Assembly: GCA_021774195.1 (NCBI GenBank)
Contig: JAJFJJ010000135.1
Coordinates: 1 to 38,043 of the forward strand
Direction of reading: 5' to 3'
Length of the DNA stretch: 38,043 nt
Source: Nitrosomonas sp.
Lineage (GTDB): Bacteria; Pseudomonadota; Gammaproteobacteria; Burkholderiales; Nitrosomonadaceae
Under the pieces are notes generated by a model. The model saw only the letters and a list, made by a program, of their open reading frames with translations, did no database searches and was not told the origin of the DNA. The number at the start of each line of letters is the position of its first letter. Within the stretch, counting starts at the first letter, position 1. Shown one piece after another: positions 9,026 through 17,699 of the stretch. Position numbers and translations under genes: made by a program.

Positions 9026-9268
9026 TTAGCGACAAACCTTCTCGTATAATGTTTCAGGTGCAATATCAGCGCCATTTGGCCATGATATAGTCCCGCCTTC
9101 TATTGTTGCCTTTTTCAAAAAATCTTTGTCTTTCAATGGAGCGAATATAGCACCTCGGCTGATGTGTTCCGATAAATCAATATTTCCAGCCACACCATCA
9201 TCAAAAACAATATGGAAAGTATAGTCATTTTGATAATCGATACGGGTTACATCGTTCATATTCCACAT
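9026..9268 (-). CDS. Second DUF2442-family small protein
   Basis: An 80-residue protein starting MWNMNDVTRIDYQNDYTFHI, with IVFDDGVAGNIDLSEHI and ISWPNGADIAPETLYEKV, the standard DUF2442 pattern. A longer frame begins at 9325 inside the membrane-protein gene, but AGGGGG sits 6 bases before the ATG at 9268, so that start is preferred. It is 10 bp downstream of the membrane-protein gene. No DUF4160 partner is next to this copy. It shows clear divergence from the DUF2442 protein at 8090-8356. Confidence 0.82.
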   Translation of the reverse strand: MWNMNDVTRIDYQNDYTFHIVFDDGVAGNIDLSEHISRGAIFAPLKDKDFLKKATIEGGTISWPNGADIAPETLYEKVCR

Positions 9269-9278
9269 GGATGCCCCC

Positions 9279-9641
9279 TTATTTTGACTGTAATGTCTTG
9301 GTAATAAAATATGCAAAACCACCAAACATCAAGATGATAATTGTTTGCCCGCCGCCAATAAGCCAGAAAGTTAAAGCGTAATAAGAATTGACGTTGGTCT
9401 CATTAATAATCAGGTGGGTGATGAGATGACAAAAGAATATTCCAGCTATATAAGCAAAATGGAATATGATTATTGCTTTCAATACCCATGTTTTCTTAAT
9501 TAAGATTTGTGGACGTATTTCTGTCTTCTCTATCATATAGAGATAGGCAAGGGCCTGAGCGATCACAAAACCAGTTATTGTATAAGTTGTATCCAGCAGA
9601 AGTTTGACTAAATTAATATCAAATTCGGTGGGGATCGTCAT
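9279..9641 (-). CDS. Hypothetical inner-membrane protein, about four helices
   Basis: A 120-residue hydrophobic protein with likely membrane segments around residues 10-32, 48-72, 84-107 and at the C-terminus. I do not recognise a family. It lies directly upstream of a DUF2442 gene on the same strand, in the accessory patch of the cob cluster. A GGAAAAATAA sequence precedes the ATG. No function is proposed. Confidence 0.6.
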   Translation of the reverse strand: MTIPTEFDINLVKLLLDTTYTITGFVIAQALAYLYMIEKTEIRPQILIKKTWVLKAIIIFHFAYIAGIFFCHLITHLIINETNVNSYYALTFWLIGGGQTIIILMFGGFAYFITKTLQSK

Positions 9642-9656
9642 TTATTTTTCCAAAAT

Positions 9657-9748
9657 GTAGGGTGTCAATAAGCGAAGCACATTGCGCCATATGTTTGATT
9701 TTAATGGGAGTAATTCGGTGCAATGCCCGTTGGTTATTACACCCTACC
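9657..9748. repeat. Palindromic intergenic repeat family D, copy 2
   Basis: GTAGGGTGTCAATAAGCGAA at the left and GTTGGTTATTACACCCTACC at the right mark a second copy of the repeat at 7923-8033, about 92 bp long with GTAGGGTG/CACCCTAC arms. The two copies also share a TTATTTTTCCAAAA tract on the left flank. Confidence 0.7.
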
Positions 9749-9838
9749 GCGCTATATACAGTCTGGCTAAATACTGTATATCGATAGTGGTACGTCTTTA
9801 GATGAGGTGCGAACTAAGTTTATGACTGTGAATGTATT

Positions 9839-10282
9839 TTATGTTGTATAGGTGAAAAACTCCCATGAACTTTGCTTTGCGCCTAGCGACTTATAAGTTG
9901 CTTGCGCGGCCTCATTTGAAGCTGCTGTTACCCACTGTAACCGAACAGCGCCATTTTCCTTCGCATAATTTTCACAATGTTTTATTAGTTTTTTACCTAT
10001 ACCTTGTTGGCGGTATTCTAAGGATGTAAAAAGATCATTCATTACTCCAACTTTGCTGATAATTGAAGAAGCATAACAAAAATAGACTGTCGCAAACGCT
10101 ACTAATTTACCGTTGAGTCTGTAACCAAAAAGGCAACCTTTGTTTGACGAATACCCAAATTGAGAAAAAAAAGCTCTATTTTTATCATCATCTATTTTAT
10201 CTACATTATAAAATTCCTGATATTTCCTTATCAGCGGGAGCACTTCATTCAGGTTCTTAACATTTATTGGCTCAATCATCAC
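9839..10282 (-). CDS. GNAT-family N-acetyltransferase
   Basis: A 147-residue protein with the GNAT fold pattern: the acetyl-CoA pyrophosphate loop is RQQGIGKKLI at about residues 91-100, preceded by the beta-strand region GVMNDLFTSLEYR and followed by NEAAQATYKSLGA. The substrate cannot be told from sequence. A strong AAAGGAGATACC precedes the start. It lies in the accessory patch, in the same direction as the cob genes but separated from them by 45 bp on one side and repeats on the other, so a role in cobalamin synthesis is not implied. Confidence 0.88.
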   Translation of the reverse strand: MMIEPINVKNLNEVLPLIRKYQEFYNVDKIDDDKNRAFFSQFGYSSNKGCLFGYRLNGKLVAFATVYFCYASSIISKVGVMNDLFTSLEYRQQGIGKKLIKHCENYAKENGAVRLQWVTAASNEAAQATYKSLGAKQSSWEFFTYTT

Positions 10283-10327
10283 GGTATCTCCTTTGAAATA
10301 TAACGCAATATAGGCGGTATTTGTTAT

Positions 10328-11347
10328 TCATGGCTTCGTATCATCAGTCTCAGTTAAAGCCTTATCTAGCTGCCTCCATTCAACCCCCGCACCCGGCAAT
10401 CCAAACCGCAAGCTCTGCGGCGTCTTAAAAAGCCGAGTCAAAATGCCATGGCTGGCAAGGTTTTCATGAATCGCTGCAGCATGAGGTGTATTCACCCACT
10501 GAAAGAACGCACAGCCACCATCCGGTGTTAGATCATGTTTTGATAGCACTGAGAGTAAACGTTCACTTTGTTTGGCGAGATTGAGGCGTGTTTGCTCCTG
10601 CCAAACGGTATCCTGAAGCGCTTGAATGGCAACCCAACGTGAGGCGGTACTAATTGGCCAAGGGCCAAGTACTACATCCAATTGTGCCAATATTGTTTCA
10701 TTGGCGCAGACAAACCCCACCCGAGCACCGGCCAAGCCAAAGAACTTCCCTAGGGACCGCAAGACAATCAAACCTGGGCGTGCGGTATAGGATGTAATAC
10801 TTTGTTCAGGTGTGACATCCATAAAGGCCTCATCCACGATTAACCAGCCGCCGCGATTAGCGAGCTGGGTGTGCCAGTCGAGTAACTGTTTGACCGAGAA
10901 CACAGCGCCGGTTGGGTTGTTGGGGTTAATAATGACCAGCACATCCGTGTCTGGTAAGGCGTCGTTGATTTGTTCGGGTGTGACAGTTTTGACAGCGTGA
11001 TTGGCATGTTGCCATGCATAGGTATGTTCGGCGTAGCTGGGACTAAGGATGGATACGCGAGAAGAGTCGCGTAATCGCGGGAGTGCTTGAATGGCGGCTT
11101 GTGAACCGGCGATGGGCAGCAGCGATGGTGCGCCGTAATAACGGCGAGCGACTTCGATCAATTCATCGTCTTCTTCAGGTAATCGTTGCCACACAGCGGC
11201 CGGAATGTCATTTACTGGCCAGCCGTTAGGATTAATGCCGGTCGACAAGTCTATCCAATCTTCCAGCGGACGTTCATAGCGTTTGGCTGCAGCACGTAGG
11301 CGACCACCATGATGTAATTTTTCAGGTGGATAGGATGAATTTTGCAA
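10328..11347 (-). CDS. cobD: Threonine-phosphate decarboxylase, PLP-dependent
   Basis: A 339-residue fold-type I aminotransferase-like enzyme that makes (R)-1-aminopropan-2-ol phosphate from L-threonine phosphate, the linker of the nucleotide loop. Visible motifs are LSTGINPNGWPV near the N-terminus, NPNNPTGAVF, VDEAFMD, and the PLP lysine in RSLGKFFGLAGARVGF. Its start overlaps cbiB by 26 bp, so the two are coupled; cbiB uses its product. The gene is named cobD in Salmonella and cobC in Pseudomonas-style nomenclature. Confidence 0.93.
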   Translation of the reverse strand: MQNSSYPPEKLHHGGRLRAAAKRYERPLEDWIDLSTGINPNGWPVNDIPAAVWQRLPEEDDELIEVARRYYGAPSLLPIAGSQAAIQALPRLRDSSRVSILSPSYAEHTYAWQHANHAVKTVTPEQINDALPDTDVLVIINPNNPTGAVFSVKQLLDWHTQLANRGGWLIVDEAFMDVTPEQSITSYTARPGLIVLRSLGKFFGLAGARVGFVCANETILAQLDVVLGPWPISTASRWVAIQALQDTVWQEQTRLNLAKQSERLLSVLSKHDLTPDGGCAFFQWVNTPHAAAIHENLASHGILTRLFKTPQSLRFGLPGAGVEWRQLDKALTETDDTKP

Positions 11348-12233
11348 ACCATTCTCCTATGCAAATAACCACTAACCAAAGCATCAATGTGCGTCGTATT
11401 AGCTTTAATGCACGGTCAATGTCCCTTGCATTGGGTGTGTGACCTTGACCCAAGATTGGGCGTTGTTCGAGTTTGCCGTGATACCAAGCTGCTCCGCCTA
11501 ATGAAACGTCAAGGCTGCCAGCCCCAGCCGCCATAACTGGCCCGGCATTGGGACTTTTCCAGTGATTACCTTGGGTTTTCCAGCAGTTCAAAGCACATTG
11601 CATTTGTCCTGCGATGGCATAGCTTAATGCGGTCAGTCGCGCAGGTAGGTAATTTAATGCATCATCAAGGCGCGCCGCTGCCCAGCCAAAATGGCTATAG
11701 CGGTCATTGCGATAGCCCCACATGGCATCCAATGTGTTAACCAGACGATAAGCCACCGCACCCGGCGCACCGGCAATAACAAACCAGAAAATGGTGGCAA
11801 AAATGGCATCATTACCATTTTCTAGAACGGATTCAATGGTGGCTTTGGCCACGTCATGATGATCGAGTTGGGCGGTGTCACGACTGACTAGCATGCTGAC
11901 TTGGTGGCGCGCTGCTGGTAGGTTCTCAGCCAGTAACGCGCTTTGTACCATCTTGGCGTGAATACCCAGGCTACGCCAGCCAATGGCGAGGTATAACAAT
12001 AAAATATCCAGTGCCCAATGCCAGGGTAGCCATTGCGTGAATACCACGAGTGCGGTCAATGGAATCAATAGCAGTATCACGGCGACGAAACCACGTATTG
12101 CAGTGTCAGCATAAAGCCACTGTTCAACTGTTTTGGCCAAATTGCCAAAACCCACCAATGGATGAAAACGACGCGCCTCACCCAGCCAGGCATCAAGTAG
12201 CAATGCAGCCATGACCGCCAAGGTGATGCTCAT
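11322..12233 (-). CDS. cbiB: Adenosylcobinamide-phosphate synthase
   Basis: This 303-residue inner-membrane enzyme attaches aminopropanol (phosphate) to adenosylcobyric acid. The family start LLLDAWLGEARRFHPLVGFG is seen at residues 11-30, followed by membrane segments. Central conserved patches include VSRDTAQLDHHDVAKATIES and LVNTLDAMWGYRNDRY, and a later GGAAWYHGK. Length is typical. It overlaps bluB by 4 bp and the PLP decarboxylase by 26 bp. It is called cobD in Pseudomonas-style naming. Confidence 0.95.
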   Translation of the reverse strand: MSITLAVMAALLLDAWLGEARRFHPLVGFGNLAKTVEQWLYADTAIRGFVAVILLLIPLTALVVFTQWLPWHWALDILLLYLAIGWRSLGIHAKMVQSALLAENLPAARHQVSMLVSRDTAQLDHHDVAKATIESVLENGNDAIFATIFWFVIAGAPGAVAYRLVNTLDAMWGYRNDRYSHFGWAAARLDDALNYLPARLTALSYAIAGQMQCALNCWKTQGNHWKSPNAGPVMAAGAGSLDVSLGGAAWYHGKLEQRPILGQGHTPNARDIDRALKLIRRTLMLWLVVICIGEWFAKFILST

Positions 12234-12886
12234 TCTTCGATATTACCCCAAGTGTTGTGAAATAAGAGCGCTTGCAACGGCTGTTCTTTAGCCCAGCCTT
12301 CCTGCACCAGCATGGGTGCGGGGTAAAATTCGCTGACATGGCCAAGGCACAAAATTGCCACGGGTTTGCTGCCAGTAGGCATGGCGAGTAACTCGGCGAG
12401 TGCTTCAGGATCAAACAATGAAACCCAGCCCATGCCTAACCCTTCGGCACGTGCGGCTAACCATAAGTTTTGAATGGCACAAGCGACGGAAGCCAAGTCC
12501 ATTTCGGGTAGGGTGCGGCGGCCAAAGATATGTTTTTCGCGACCATCGGCAAGCGCGGCAACCAATAATTCACCGCAGGTGCGGATACCTTCCACTTTTA
12601 AGCGCATAAATGCTTCGCCGCGCTCACCCAATGCCTCGGCGGTACGTTCGCGTTCTTTGTCCACCATGGTTGCCATGGCTGCGCGAATTTTTGCATCGGT
12701 GATGCGAATGAAGCGCCATGGTTGCATTAAACCTACGCTGGGTGCTTGGTGTGCGGCCGCAAGCACATGTTTAAGTAATGCCGGATCAACAGGATTGGGA
12801 AGAAAATGGCGCATATCGCGGCGTTCTGCAATAACGCGATATATCGCAGCGCGTTCTGCTTCGCTATAACGATGGTCATTGCTCAT
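12230..12886 (-). CDS. bluB: 5,6-dimethylbenzimidazole synthase
   Basis: A 218-residue nitroreductase-fold flavoprotein that cleaves FMNH2 with oxygen to make the lower ligand DMB. Characteristic sequence is RRDMRHFLPNPVDPALLKHV near residue 18 and AAHQAPSVGLMQPWRFIRI soon after; GMGWVSLFDPEAL lies near the C-terminal part. DMB synthesis by BluB needs oxygen, so the organism is expected to be aerobic or microaerobic. It overlaps cobB and cbiB by 4 bp each and supplies cobT. Confidence 0.95.
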   Translation of the reverse strand: MSNDHRYSEAERAAIYRVIAERRDMRHFLPNPVDPALLKHVLAAAHQAPSVGLMQPWRFIRITDAKIRAAMATMVDKERERTAEALGERGEAFMRLKVEGIRTCGELLVAALADGREKHIFGRRTLPEMDLASVACAIQNLWLAARAEGLGMGWVSLFDPEALAELLAMPTGSKPVAILCLGHVSEFYPAPMLVQEGWAKEQPLQALLFHNTWGNIEE

Positions 12887-14175
12887 GGCTGGAATAACCC
12901 GGCAGCAACAACCGGATTAGATGGCAGATACCAATGGATATATGATGCGGTTAATTTCTCTTTCTGAAACAGTGGCTCAGGCCGTAAGCTTTTTCGTGTG
13001 GGCTGTGTCAGGCTTGTTGGTTCAAGCGTGGTTTCCAGTTGTGAATGGTGGAATGTGTGACCACGTAATTCACCTGCCGGAAACGTCGCTGAATGCAGGC
13101 CTAAATTAACCAGCCGATTTTGCATGGCGGCTTGTCCGGGAAGAATATTAGTCATAGTCGCTTGTTGCCCGTTGCAATCGGTGAGTGTGGTCAGTAAATA
13201 AAGCATACCGCCGCATTCGGCAACAATGGGTTTTTCCGCTGCATGATGGTCGCGAATCGCCTTACGAATGGTATGATTTGCGGCAAGTTTTTTTAGATGA
13301 CATTCAGGATAGCCGCCGGGTAGATACAAACTATCTGCGTCGGGCAATACCGTGTCATTCAGTGGCGAGAAGAATACCAATTTTGCACCCATGCCCTGTA
13401 GCAAATTCAGGTTGGCTTGATAAACAAAAGAAAATGCGTTATCTGACGCAACGGCAATGCGAATATCTTTAAGCGCTTGCGGTAACTCATCCAAGGGTAT
13501 GTCCGGTGACGTAAAAGCAACAGGAGGCGGCAATTTATTTAACGCTGTTTTAGACAAATGCTCAGCCAGCTTGTCCAGACGCTGGTCGATATCGTCAATT
13601 TCATCGGCTTGAACCAAACCCAAATGACGGCTGGGCAACTGGCAGTTTTTGTCACGAAAGAAAGCACCAAACCATGGCATGTCGGGCGATAAACTTTCTT
13701 GTAGCATGTCAGCATGAGCGGCGCTGGCGACTTGATTAGCGAGTGCCCCGGCAAAGTGAAGTCTTGACCGATAAGTGGCCAACCCATGTGCAACCGCACC
13801 AAAAGTTTGAGCCATCGCAGTTGCATCAATCACGGCTAACACCGGAATACCAAATGTTGCAGCAAGATCCGCACTGGATGGCTCTCCATCGAAGAGCCCC
13901 ATGACACCTTCGATCAAAATCAGGTCTGCTGTGGTTGCAGCCTGATATAAAAGCTGTTGACAATGCGCTTGGCCGCCCATCCATAAGTCCAATTGGTAGA
14001 CCGGATTACCCGATGCTTGCTGCAAAATCATTGGGTCAAGAAAATCTGGGCCGGTCTTGAACACATGAACGCATCGCCCTTGATTACGATGTAATCTTGC
14101 CAAGGCGGCCGTAATGGTTGTTTTACCCTGCCCCGAAGCCGGTGCAGACACGAACAGTGCAGGGCAGTATTTCAC
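12883..14175 (-). CDS. cobB: Cobyrinic acid a,c-diamide synthase
   Basis: A 430-residue amidotransferase that amidates the a and c side chains of cobyrinic acid or its hydrogenobyrinic counterpart. The ATP-binding N-terminus has SAPASGQGKTTITAALARLH and FKTGPDFLDPMIL; EGVMGLFDG follows. The glutaminase-like C-terminal half has YLPGGYPECH and the nucleophile segment VAECGGMLYL. It overlaps cobO and bluB by 4 bp each. Because this enzyme acts before cobinamide salvage, its presence suggests de novo corrin synthesis elsewhere in the genome. An equivalent name is cbiA. Confidence 0.95.
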   Translation of the reverse strand: MKYCPALFVSAPASGQGKTTITAALARLHRNQGRCVHVFKTGPDFLDPMILQQASGNPVYQLDLWMGGQAHCQQLLYQAATTADLILIEGVMGLFDGEPSSADLAATFGIPVLAVIDATAMAQTFGAVAHGLATYRSRLHFAGALANQVASAAHADMLQESLSPDMPWFGAFFRDKNCQLPSRHLGLVQADEIDDIDQRLDKLAEHLSKTALNKLPPPVAFTSPDIPLDELPQALKDIRIAVASDNAFSFVYQANLNLLQGMGAKLVFFSPLNDTVLPDADSLYLPGGYPECHLKKLAANHTIRKAIRDHHAAEKPIVAECGGMLYLLTTLTDCNGQQATMTNILPGQAAMQNRLVNLGLHSATFPAGELRGHTFHHSQLETTLEPTSLTQPTRKSLRPEPLFQKEKLTASYIHWYLPSNPVVAAGLFQP

Positions 14176-14783
14176 AAATCAATCCCTTTTTGGGCCTTAA
14201 TACCTGACCGGAAAGCATGTTTAATATCGCGCATTTCGGTCACCGTGTCGGCCGCTTCACACAAGCCATCCGGTGCGGCACGTCCGGTAATCACAACATG
14301 TTGCATCGGTGGACGGTTGTTCAGGTCATTTAACACGACAGATAAATCCAGCCAACCGTATTTGAGTAGATAAGTCAGTTCATCAAGGACGATCAGATCT
14401 AACATAGGGTCTTGCAGCATGGTCTGCACAATAGCCCAGCCTTGTTGTGCCGTTTCAGTATCACGCGCTAGGTTTTGTGTGTCCCAGGTGAATCCTTCTC
14501 CCAGGACATGCCAGACCACATTGCTTTGGTTGCTAAAAAAGGCTTCTTCACCAGTGTCCGAGCGTCCCTTTATAAACTGCGCGACACCGACATGCATCCC
14601 ATGACCTAAAGCCCGCGCCAGCATGCCGAATGCCGAACTGGATTTTCCTTTGCCGTTGCCGGTGAGAACCAATAACAAACCTTTTTCCTGGTCGGCGCGT
14701 GCAATGGCGGCATCAATCACCTCTTTCTTGCGTTGCATGCGCTTTTGATGGCGTTGTGCGCGGTCTGGCGTCGAGTCGGTCAT
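14172..14783 (-). CDS. cobO: Cob(I)yrinic acid a,c-diamide adenosyltransferase
   Basis: A 203-residue ATP:corrinoid adenosyltransferase of the CobA/CobO type. The P-loop variant LTGNGKGKSSSAFGMLARAL is near residue 40, followed by VAQFIKGRSDTGEE, LDELTYLLKYGWL and VITGRAAPDGL, all conserved in this family. The N-terminus is rich in charged residues, as usual. It begins 6 bp after the btuN-like gene ends and overlaps cobB by 4 bp, starting the tightly coupled run of pathway genes. Confidence 0.95.
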   Translation of the reverse strand: MTDSTPDRAQRHQKRMQRKKEVIDAAIARADQEKGLLLVLTGNGKGKSSSAFGMLARALGHGMHVGVAQFIKGRSDTGEEAFFSNQSNVVWHVLGEGFTWDTQNLARDTETAQQGWAIVQTMLQDPMLDLIVLDELTYLLKYGWLDLSVVLNDLNNRPPMQHVVITGRAAPDGLCEAADTVTEMRDIKHAFRSGIKAQKGIDL

Positions 14784-14789
14784 GTGTTT

Positions 14790-15374
14790 TTACCCAGCGG
14801 TTGATTTGCTGCGTGGATCGAATTGTTGAGATAATAGCGCAAACGCAGTATGTACTACGGCGGTAATACCTGTGTAGAAAAGGAATGACTCCATATACAT
14901 TGGGGAATATTCGACTAAGCGTTGGCCAAGCTCAATAAAGGTGGTTTCTTCAAATCGGCCGGAGAAGAAATAGAAACCGCCGCTGGAGATAAGTTGACAA
15001 AGGCTAAAACCAACTAAAATACTGAGTGAAAGCGGTATTAATGTTTGCCATGCAAATTGATGCTGATTGGCATACCAACGACCGGCAAACCAAAGTGCGC
15101 TGTAGGCAGGTAACAGAAAAATATAAGCTGGTGTCAGGCAGAAACCACTGCTGCCACCCCAAGTGTAGCCCGCATAATCCAGTATCCAAGTCAGCGCAAA
15201 GAAACCCAATAACGGCCAGGCTGAACGTAAATACACGCCAGCCAGAAAGAAAATTGCCCAGGATGCGCCTGGCAGGTTATGCATGGATGCAAAATGATAA
15301 CCACGCGTCATAATCATTAGCAGTACAAGAACCAGGCCAATGCCAATTTGGTTGCGGGTAGATAGCGTTAACAT
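14790..15374 (-). CDS. btuN: Membrane protein of the BtuN type, linked to B12 uptake
   Basis: This 194-residue protein has about five or six hydrophobic helices (residues 8-25, 35-50, 52-75, 84-100, 112-135, 160-182). Its sequence around GFFALTWILDYAGYTWGGSS and YSPMYMESFLFYTGITAVVH resembles proteins found beside btuB genes and named BtuN, an optional hypothetical component of B12 transport. That name rests on genomic context, not biochemistry. Here it lies between btuB and cobO on the same strand, which supports the assignment. A 321-bp gap with a repeat separates it from btuB. Confidence 0.7.
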   Translation of the reverse strand: MLTLSTRNQIGIGLVLVLLMIMTRGYHFASMHNLPGASWAIFFLAGVYLRSAWPLLGFFALTWILDYAGYTWGGSSGFCLTPAYIFLLPAYSALWFAGRWYANQHQFAWQTLIPLSLSILVGFSLCQLISSGGFYFFSGRFEETTFIELGQRLVEYSPMYMESFLFYTGITAVVHTAFALLSQQFDPRSKSTAG

Positions 15375-15561
15375 GATGGATTCCTCTAGTGATTTTTAAG
15401 GTTGATAGTGTGTGTAACTTTTGAATAACTTAAAGCCCATATATTTGATTGTAAAGTATTCTATATATCGTAGAATTTTATATTTTTAATAAATACAGGA
15501 AATAATTTATTTTCTGATTTGTGACCGCGTAGCGAACTACGTTGCTATTTAGTATATTGAG

Positions 15562-15682
15562 GTAACTGTTCAGATTGCCCCTAGAATTTCTCAGTTCAAG
15601 GCACAAAATGTGAGTTTACACGTGTAAATGATCATTTTGTAACACAGAAATGATGAATTCTAGGGGTGAGCTGAATAGTTAC
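15562..15682 (-). repeat. Palindromic repeat family C, copy 1 (121 bp)
   Basis: The ends GTAACTGTTCAGATTGCCCC and GGGGTGAGCTGAATAGTTAC are near-perfect inverted repeats, with a CTAGAATT/AATTCTAG block inside each and a central palindrome TTTACACGTGTAAA. Two more 121-bp copies are at 24853-24973 and 29593-29713 in the opposite orientation. It fills the gap between btuB and the btuN-like gene. The GTAA terminus is reminiscent of IS66-type ends, but no 8-bp duplication is seen, so its mobiliser is unknown. Confidence 0.85.
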
Positions 15683-15695
15683 TAGTGTGTAATGC

Positions 15696-17555
15696 TTAAC
15701 TTGATGGTTGATAACGTAATGTTACAAAAAAATTCCGTCCGGGTTGATTGAAAAAGGATGCTGTTTCATAGTGCACATTAAACAGGTTTTCAATGCGTCC
15801 TTGCAAGCGCCAATTTTTATTAATATTGTATTCAGCGCGTAAATCAAATTTGGTATAGCTGTCCAATTTGCGCGTATTGGCCAAATTATCTTGGCGCTCG
15901 CCTTCGGCTAGAAACATTGCGCCTAACCTATATTTGTCAAAAAATGTACGGTTGGCGTCTAGTCGGAAAGATTGTTTGGCGCGTCTGGGTAATAGTTTAC
16001 CCCTATTTGCACCGGAAGATCGGTTTTCGGGATCGAGAAAGGTCAGGTTGCCATTTAGTTGCCAGCCTTTTATCTGTGTGTTGATAACCGCTTCCAGTCC
16101 ACGGATACGTGCTTCATCAACATTATCAGGAAAGAACTTTTCCTCAACATCATCAAATGCGGTTGCGATCAAATTATCGATGCGGGTTTCATACACAGTG
16201 AGCGACCAATTACCCCAATCCATGTTGCCGCGTGTACCAAATTCAAAACTACGGGATTCTTCCGGGCGCAAATTGGCGTTGCCAAAGTTGGGGAAGTAAA
16301 GCTCATTAAATGTAGGGGCTTTATAGGCGCTACCAAAATTGGCGATCAAACGCACTTTGTCGGTAATTGCATAGCCCCATCCCGCGCCCCCCGTGACACG
16401 ACTGCCAAATTGTTGATTGTCATCGTGACGGATAGATAATTGGATATTATGTTTATCAATGGTTGCCTGATGTTGCGCGAAGGCACCCCAATTTGTGCGC
16501 GTGGTAACCGTGTAATCATTGGTGCCGCTAACATGATCATTTTGATAATCTGCACCCAGCGTTAATAGATGATTTTTACCCAGCGTTAAATCATTAAGTA
16601 AGGTGATCGTATCGCGTATGGTATTAAATTTGCTCTGAAAAGTTTTACCATTGAAGTTGTCCGAATTTTCCCGGCTGCGTCCGGCAATCAGATTAAAACG
16701 CCAGAAATCCATTGGAGAAAAACGCGCCGTGCCGCCAAGTACTTGCTGTGCCAACACAGACTTATTAACAAAGTTGCCATCAAATTTTGTTTTGCCGGCG
16801 GAATGCATAAAACTGGCGTCAATCTCAAGACCATTCTGAAAGCGATAACCAGCACGTGCAGAACCGGCAATATTACGGTAACCATCCCGATCAGGCTCAT
16901 TAGTAAAACAGCCTGCGCCACCCGGAGAAGGTTTGCCGGTACAAGCGTTGAATCCATCCGTGCCTAAACCACTGGCTGACAGATTAAACCAGCCTCGTTT
17001 GCCACCACCGGAAAGGCCTGCCGAACCATTCAACGTGCCATAACTGCCGCCACCAAAGCTAAAACTCGGTTTGAAGCCGCCACCATCACCTTTGCGGGTA
17101 AAAATATGGATCACGCCGCCAATTGCCTCGGAGCCATATAAACTGGAACGTGGCCCACGCACAATTTCAATACGTTCAATCTGTTCAATCGGGATATTTT
17201 GAAATGCCGTGGTGCCGGTTGTAGCTGACCCCACCTTGATGTTATCAATCATCACCAGCACATGATCAGACTCCGTGCCGCGCATAAACACGCCTGTATT
17301 TTTTCCAGGTCCGCCATTATTGGCGATACTGATACCCGGTAATCCGCGAAATAAATCCTGGATCGAACGGGCTTGCTGGCGTTCAATATCTTTGCGCGAA
17401 ATAACGGTCACTGAAGCCAAGGAAGCATCAGCGGTTTGTGCAGTTCGGGTTGCTGTAACGATAACAGGTTCATGATGATTGGCATTCTGGGCAAATCCAG
17501 TCGGTGCAGCGCCAAGCCATAGCGCCGCCATTGCCGATAATCGGTGTTTTTGCAT
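15696..17555 (-). CDS. btuB: TonB-dependent vitamin B12 outer-membrane receptor
   Basis: A 619-residue outer-membrane transporter. The N-terminal signal peptide ends near FAQNANH, followed by the TonB box EPVIVTATRT. The plug domain shows DLFRGLPGISIANNGGPGK, GTESDHVLVMIDNIKVG and VRGPRSSLYGSEAIGGVIHI. The remainder is beta-barrel-like and ends with an aromatic-containing strand (FFVTLRYQPSS). Length matches BtuB. It has a cobalamin riboswitch in its leader and a GGAGGAG ribosome binding site, and heads the cobalamin synthesis genes, so uptake and synthesis are probably co-regulated by B12 level. Confidence 0.95.
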   Translation of the reverse strand: MQKHRLSAMAALWLGAAPTGFAQNANHHEPVIVTATRTAQTADASLASVTVISRKDIERQQARSIQDLFRGLPGISIANNGGPGKNTGVFMRGTESDHVLVMIDNIKVGSATTGTTAFQNIPIEQIERIEIVRGPRSSLYGSEAIGGVIHIFTRKGDGGGFKPSFSFGGGSYGTLNGSAGLSGGGKRGWFNLSASGLGTDGFNACTGKPSPGGAGCFTNEPDRDGYRNIAGSARAGYRFQNGLEIDASFMHSAGKTKFDGNFVNKSVLAQQVLGGTARFSPMDFWRFNLIAGRSRENSDNFNGKTFQSKFNTIRDTITLLNDLTLGKNHLLTLGADYQNDHVSGTNDYTVTTRTNWGAFAQHQATIDKHNIQLSIRHDDNQQFGSRVTGGAGWGYAITDKVRLIANFGSAYKAPTFNELYFPNFGNANLRPEESRSFEFGTRGNMDWGNWSLTVYETRIDNLIATAFDDVEEKFFPDNVDEARIRGLEAVINTQIKGWQLNGNLTFLDPENRSSGANRGKLLPRRAKQSFRLDANRTFFDKYRLGAMFLAEGERQDNLANTRKLDSYTKFDLRAEYNINKNWRLQGRIENLFNVHYETASFFNQPGRNFFVTLRYQPSS

Positions 17556-17699
17556 AGTCTATACTCCTCCGCGCCACCCGCGCGTAACCGGGTTGAAAGT
17601 GCGGTTATGCAGAGGAAATTGGAACAGACAAACAGACCCGCTTTAAAAGCCAATCGAAATGCCGTTTATTGCCCACCGCAATACCGTAATATTTACTTC

